Shown here in pieces: positions 54,640 through 64,000 of a stretch of 64,000 nt of DNA. Source of the stretch: Cacajao melanocephalus (Eukaryota; Chordata; Mammalia; Primates; Pitheciidae); contig CAUYLG010065599.1 in assembly GCA_963573385.1 (NCBI GenBank), positions 18,815 to 82,814 of the forward strand. Direction: 5' to 3'. A program made the position numbers and the translations under genes. The notes under the pieces are model-generated. The model was not told the origin of the DNA. It worked only from the letters and a program-made list of their open reading frames with translations, and made no database searches. Numbering within the stretch: position 1 is the first letter of the stretch; the number at the start of each line of letters is the position of its first letter.

Positions 54640-55300
54640 GCCTTCACTAGTACTCATGAAAATGTAAATTAAAGTAATAATGAGATACCTTGTTTTTGTT
54701 TTTGTTTTTTTTAACCCAACAACATCAACAAAAAAGAATGACAGCATTCAATGCTAGCTAGGATGTAAAAGAGAACGATTTACTCTTAAATGAACTGCTT
54801 CTATCTTTTTGCAAATAGTAATCTGACAATGGCTATTAGAATTTAAAATACACACCGTGACCCTAACAGCTCATATTTGTCACTTAATCCTCTAGCAACA
54901 AAAGCACCAGTGTGGAAGGATATATGTTGAATGATACTTACTTTCACATTATTTGTAGGGACCAAAAATAGGAAATAATTATATCATCCCTCAAAAGGGG
55001 AATGGTTGAATAAATTAAGATACATGCATACTGTAGACTATTACACAGTTATTAAGGGAATAGCTATAACTTTTAACTTAAGATACAACCATGAAGCACT
55101 ACTAAGTAAATAGAGGAAGTTGCAAAATATTTTTATTAGAATGATATTAGTTTTGTGAAGACACCATTATCCTCAAATACATGTTTACATATCTCCACAA
55201 CTATGGGGATGGTTAACATTGGTTACTGAGGTGAGATGGATAGAGACAAGATTATTATTTTCTTTAAACTGTTTAGTATCGCTTTAAGTGTTAGAGTAAG
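54640..55300 (+). mobile_element. Old L1 3' region, forward
   Basis: 'ctcatgaaaatgtaaattaaag', 'aaaggggaatggttgaataaa', and 'ggatggttaacattggttact' fit L1M 3' ends. Confidence 0.7.
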
Positions 55301-55314
55301 CACATGTTATTTTG

Positions 55315-55602
55315 TTTTTTGAAACAAGGTGTCACTCTGTTGCCCAGGCTGGAATGCAGTGGTGCAATCTTGGCTCACTGCAACTTCCACCTCCCGGGTT
55401 GAAGTGATTCTCCCATTTCAGCCTCCCAGGTAGCTGGGATCATAGGCATGTGCCACCATGCCTAGCTAATTTTTGTGGTTTTAGTAGAAACAGGGCTTCA
55501 CCATGTTGGCCAGGCTGGTCTTGAACTCCTGACCTTGAGTGATCCACCCACTTGAGCCTCCCAGAGTGCTGGGATTACAGATGTGAGCCACCATGCCTGG
55601 CC
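55315..55602 (-). mobile_element. Alu, reverse, with clear target-site duplication
   Basis: aagcacatgttattttgt is at 55298-55315 and 55603-55620. Confidence 0.96.
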
Positions 55603-55813
55603 AAGCACATGTTATTTTGTACAATCTTAAGAAAACTTAATAAAGAATTCTTTTTCTCCCAAAATCGGATGAAAAAAGAGAAAAAAAAGAATTCTTTTTA
55701 TTTGTATGGAATAACCATTCAATGTATTATTTTCATACACATATTCAAAGGTAGAGGAAGAGGGTAGATGAGATTATATATTTATCTTTAAATTCTTTAA
55801 GGTCTACTGTTGA

Positions 55814-56660
<847 letters not shown>

Positions 56661-56666
56661 TTTTTC

Positions 56667-56809
56667 CTTCCAGGTATTTCAAGGATGTTTTGTTGTTCCC
56701 TAAACTTCTTCAAGTTGGAATGATTCACAAACAGTTCTTCATAAAGATGATACAGCTATTTTATTTGCTGAGTGAGCATCTGAATTTCTTGCTGAAGATC
56801 TTCTGTTCT
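56667..56809 (-). pseudogene. TEX21P: Exon remnant of a coiled-coil-like gene, probably TEX21
   Basis: On the minus strand an acceptor cttctttag-type site (56810) opens a phase-0 frame, [17 protein letters not shown], then a TAG stop (56758-56756). It continues in the same frame [18 protein letters not shown] and REQQNILEIPG. Composition (glutamine, leucine and charged residues at helical spacing) suggests a coiled coil. The stop could come from CAG. At the end, the expected GT donor is not seen (AG followed by gaaaaat), a second lesion. In rodents Tex21 lies just upstream of Esr2 on the same strand, and in human it is listed as a pseudogene. I do not remember the protein, so the gene name rests on position and decay, not on alignment. 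The reading frame itself is convincing. Confidence 0.5.
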
Positions 56810-56865
56810 CTAAAGAAAGAGAAGAAAATACTTCCTGATAGTTAACAGCTACGTTTAGAATGACA

Positions 56866-57008
56866 TTGTGGCTACTTGGGAGGCTGAGGCAGGAGAGTAA
56901 CTTGAACCCAGGAGACGGAGGTTGCACTGAGCCAAGATCACACCACTGCACTCCAGCCTGGGCAACAGAGCAAGACTCCATCTCAAAAAAATAAATAAAA
57001 ATAAAACA
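56866..57008 (+). mobile_element. Alu, forward, 5' truncated
   Basis: It starts inside the right monomer ('tggctacttgggagg') and ends in an (AAAT)n tail. Confidence 0.9.
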
Positions 57009-57034
57009 AATGTACAGTCAAAATAGATTTCTAA

Positions 57035-57475
<441 letters not shown>

Positions 57476-57614
57476 CTAATGAAAACAGCTGTTCAGTCAT
57501 CCAAATAGTCCCAAGAGGGTGTCATTTCAGAAACCATCCTTTTTAAGAAGACATTTGGAGAGCAATATCTGCCTGGGTATAGGATGATATTATAAGGATA
57601 GGGCATTATACATG

Positions 57615-58035
57615 GTATCTTAATCCATTTGTGTTGCTATAATAGAATGCTTGATGCTGAATAATTTACAAAGAAAACAGGTTTATTTGGCTCACAGTTC
57701 TGCAGACTGTAATAGAAGCATGTCACCAAGATCGGCTCTGGATGAGGGCTTCAGGAAGCTTCTACTCATGGCAGACGGCAAAGAGGAGCCAGTGTGCGTA
57801 GATCCCATGGTGAAAGAGAAGGCAAGAGAGAGAGGAGAGGTAAGCACAAGGTTTTACCACAATGAGTTATTGTGGGAACTGAGTGAGAACTTACTTACTC
57901 CTCTAGAAGGGCATGACACCATTCATGAGGGATCTGCCTTAACAACCCAAACACCTCCCATCAAGATCTACCTTCAACAATAGTGATCAAATTCCAACAT
58001 GAGACTTGGCAAACAAACTGTACCCAAACCATAGC
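57615..58035 (-). mobile_element. MaLR-type LTR, reverse
   Basis: The reverse complement of MLT1/MST-type LTR: 'tttatttggctcacagttctgcag', 'caggaagcttctactcatggc', 'cattcatgagggatctgcc', ending 'aaccatagca'. No internal coding sequence. Confidence 0.75.
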
Positions 58036-58147
58036 ACATAGACTAAAACACTTCTACTACAACAATTCCTGAGTAGAATTCTTTAATTGCGATGTGAGAA
58101 AGGGGAAAGGGGAAAGGAATTGGAAATAACTACAGTAAAGGAATATG

Positions 58148-58275
58148 GGCCAGGCACTGTGGCTCATGCTTATAATCCCAGCACTTTGGGAAGCCAAGGC
58201 AGGTGGATCACTTGAGCTCAAGACCAGCCTGGGCAATGTGGCAAAACCCTGCTTTTGTTAAAAAAAAAAAAAAAA
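58148..58275 (+). mobile_element. Alu left-monomer element, forward
   Basis: A single monomer with a 17-base A tail. Confidence 0.85.
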
Positions 58276-58520
58276 TTTGTATGTGAAAACTTGTTTTATA
58301 TCATATATACAAATAGCTTAGATACATAAACGACTAATTACATGTTTGAATCTTGCTTTGAACATTAATTGCTAAGGAATGATAATATCTCTCTATTCTA
58401 AGGCGAATTTAGAGTTTCAATCCTATTTCTATGTTTTTTAAGTCCTCTTCTATCTTAGAATTGCAGCCAAAGGGATTGGTGAGCCTGAAGTCAAGTCAAA
58501 ATAAACTACACAGATAAACT
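58276..58520. other. Short unique stretch
   Basis: Nothing recognisable. Confidence 0.4.
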
Positions 58521-58521
58521 A

Positions 58522-58716
<195 letters not shown>

Positions 58717-58888
58717 CTAACATATATATAATTGTAGACCCAGAATAAGAGAAAAGAGAGGATGTAATTAGAGAAATTTTGGCCAAACCTAATGACAGAC
58801 ATCAATCCACAGATTGGTAAATCTCAAGCATGATAACTATAAATAAAACCATACCAAGACATATCATAGTCAAATTGTTTACAATTAA

Positions 58889-59294
<406 letters not shown>

Positions 59295-59509
59295 TGATGG
59301 CTTACCTTTTAACAGATGCTAAGACATCCAGAAAATAAAAGAATGACATTTTTAGTCTACTGAAAGAAAATACTGCCAGCTCAGAATTCTATACTCAGTG
59401 AAAAAAAACATTCAAAACTTAACATTAAATAAGGAAGTTTGCAGAAAACAAACTAACTGAAGGTATTTACTGTCATAAATAAGAAGTGAACTATAAGAAA
59501 CACTAAATA

Positions 59510-59837
<328 letters not shown>

Positions 59838-59848
59838 TACTAAATGGA

Positions 59849-60114
<266 letters not shown>

Positions 60115-60391
60115 TCAGGTTGATGGAAAATGATCTCATATTAGAAGCACGGAATCACAAGAAGGGATAAAAAGCACCAAGACAGATCACTATGTGGGAA
60201 AATAGAAATAAATACTGGCAATTAATAATGACTATAATAAAAACATTTTATGACATTTATAACATATGTAAAAGTAAATACACAATAAAAACATACAGTA
60301 GATTGGGGTTGTTAAATGAAGGTAAACTATCATAAGATTTTTAATTCTGGGGAGAAGTTTTAAAGGTATTAATTTAAAGTAAACTATAATA

Positions 60392-60718
<327 letters not shown>

Positions 60719-60721
60719 TCA

Positions 60722-61670
<949 letters not shown>

Positions 61671-61675
61671 GTCAA

Positions 61676-61983
61676 GGTGGCTCACACCTGTAATCCCAGC
61701 ATTTTGGAAGGCTGAGGTGGGCGAATCACCAGAGGTCAGGAGTTTGAGACCAGCCAGGCCAACATGGTGAAACCCCGGCTCTATTAAAAATAAAAAAATT
61801 AGCCAGGCATTGTGGCACACACCTGTAATCCCAGCTACTCAGGAGGCTGAGGCAGGAGAATTGCTTGAACCCGGAGGCAGAGGCTGCAGTGAGCAGAGAT
61901 CACACCACTGCACTGCAGCCTGGGCAACAAGAGCAAAACTCCGTCTCAAAAACAAACAAACAAACAAAAAACAAACAAAAAAA
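61676..61983 (+). mobile_element. Alu, forward, with target-site duplication
   Basis: gcccaccaat / ccccaccaat flank it. The tail is (CAAA)n. Confidence 0.95.
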
Positions 61984-62097
61984 CCCCACCAATCTAAATG
62001 TTAATCTCATCTAAAAACACCTTCACAGAAACATCCAGCATAATGTTTAACCAACTATCTGGGCAACACGGTCAAGCTAAGTTAACACATAAAATTA

Positions 62098-63298
<1,201 letters not shown>

Positions 63299-63403
63299 CT
63301 TAGTTTTATAATTCGTTCCATTAAGTCCTGCTTGCCACTTAATTCTGGTTAAAGATAAAACATGTTCCTCTAGATCCTTGACATCATATTTCAGGGACAT
63401 TTT
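63299..63403 (-). pseudogene. TEX21P: 105-bp exon-like segment, probably TEX21 remnant
   Basis: The minus strand shows tcatcccag (acceptor, 63404) before a fully open 35-codon phase-0 block: KMSLKYDVKDLEEHVLSL, then TRIKWQAGLNGTNYKTK. It ends AAG before gtagaa (63298). Both ends sit on codon boundaries, as does the start of the segment at 56809, so the two could have been exons of one transcript. The frame is blocked upstream by a TAG nine bases before the acceptor, which fits an exon edge there. No stop lies inside, so this exon alone is not proof of decay. The pseudogene label comes from the stop in 56667-56809 and from the known human status of TEX21P. I cannot confirm the family by alignment. 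Confidence 0.45.
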
Positions 63404-63484
63404 CTGGGATGACTACTGAACATTATTTACTTTGTAGCTTTTTGGTTCAGACTTCAATTTTTGCAATGAAATTTCTTTTATGAT

Positions 63485-63816
63485 GTACTAGTCCGTTTTC
63501 ACACTGCTGATAGACATACCCAAGACTGGGTAATTTATAAAGAACAAGAGTTTTAATGGACTCACAGGCTTGGGAGGCCTCATAATCATGGCAGAAGGTG
63601 AAAGGCACATCTTACATGGCAGCAGGCAAGGTAGAATGAAAGCCAAACGAGAGAAAATCCCTAATAAAACCATCAGATCTCATGAGACTTATTCACTACA
63701 ACAAGAATAGTATGAAGGAAACTGTCCCCCATGATTCAATTATCTCCCACTGGGTCCCTCCCACAATATGTGAGAATTATGGGAGCTCCAATTCAAGATG
63801 AGATTTGGTTGGGGAC
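63485..63816 (-). mobile_element. MST/THE1-type (MaLR) LTR, reverse
   Basis: A good match to the reverse complement of these LTRs: 'tagtccgttttcacactgctg', 'gactgggtaatttataaag', 'ggaggcctcataatcatggc', 'gatgagatttggttgggga'. The far end is cut by an Alu. No internal sequence. Confidence 0.88.
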
Positions 63817-63817
63817 A

Positions 63818-63960
63818 GCCAGGTGCAGTGGCTCACGCCTGTAGTCCCAGGTCTTCGGCAGGCTGAGGTGGGTGGATCACCTGAGGTCAGGAGTTCAAGA
63901 CCAGCCTGGCCATCATGGTGAAACCCCATCTTTATTTATAAAAAAAAAAAAAAAAAAAAA
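63818..63960 (+). mobile_element. Alu left-monomer element, forward
   Basis: A monomer ending in a 22-base A tail, inserted at the end of the LTR. Confidence 0.87.
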
Positions 63961-64000
63961 TTAGGTAACAGAAGCTTATGCTGTTCTTTGGTCATGTTCC

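Noticed and set aside
57518..57575. Minus-strand ATG ORF ([14 protein letters not shown]) near the TEX21-like segments
   Set aside because: It reads like protein but has only about 15 codons, no donor, and no recognisable family; chance is as likely.
63485..63816. Possible complete endogenous retrovirus from the LTRs at 57615-58035 and 63485-63816
   Set aside because: The two LTRs are of different types, are 5.4 kb apart with L1 and Alu between them, and no retroviral coding sequence is visible.

Overview
This window is vertebrate, and specifically primate, nuclear DNA. About sixty Alu copies or fragments (dimeric, 7SL-derived, many with target-site duplications) are interleaved with L1, MIR, MER5 and MaLR/ERV LTR fragments. 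The one clearly functional gene is the 5' half of ESR2 (estrogen receptor beta), on the minus strand. Its protein differs from the human sequence, as I remember it, at many sites. Together with the Alu content, this suggests a simian primate other than human, perhaps a New World monkey; the species is an inference.

ESR2 layout, transcribed right to left: a CpG-rich promoter and untranslated exon (0N-like, donor at 33778/33777); a coding exon with the start codon at 26836 (26926-26475); the first zinc-finger exon (22699-22527, 173 bp); the second zinc-finger exon (9779-9663, 117 bp); and a hinge/early ligand-binding-domain exon (2224-1925, 300 bp). All junctions are GT-AG and the phases join without a break. 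Together they encode residues 1-317 plus one base of codon 318. The remaining ligand-binding-domain exons lie beyond the left edge. The leader carries two upstream ORFs, one of which overlaps the ESR2 start codon.

The introns (1-1924, 2225-9662, 9780-22526, 22700-26474, 26927-33777) are filled with Alus. Intron 9780-22526 also holds a long L1 (about 12.2-17.5 kb) in the same orientation as ESR2, more L1 3' ends, and an ERV1-like LTR. No Alu lies between 31147 and 39603, around the promoter.

Upstream of ESR2 (34.5-64 kb) the DNA is intergenic and very repeat rich. Two minus-strand segments (63403-63299 and 56809-56667) read as exon remnants of a coiled-coil-like protein, one with an in-frame stop. 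From rodent synteny (Tex21 lies just upstream of Esr2) I infer a decayed TEX21 locus.

I found no unknown gene system. The notable signals are structural: a near-perfect 49-bp-arm hairpin (8553-8656), a second perfect hairpin inside an L1 (53457-53502), a chimeric templated insertion inside an Alu (29963-30091), a tandem duplication with a hybrid Alu at its junction (48855-49590), and several three-monomer Alus.
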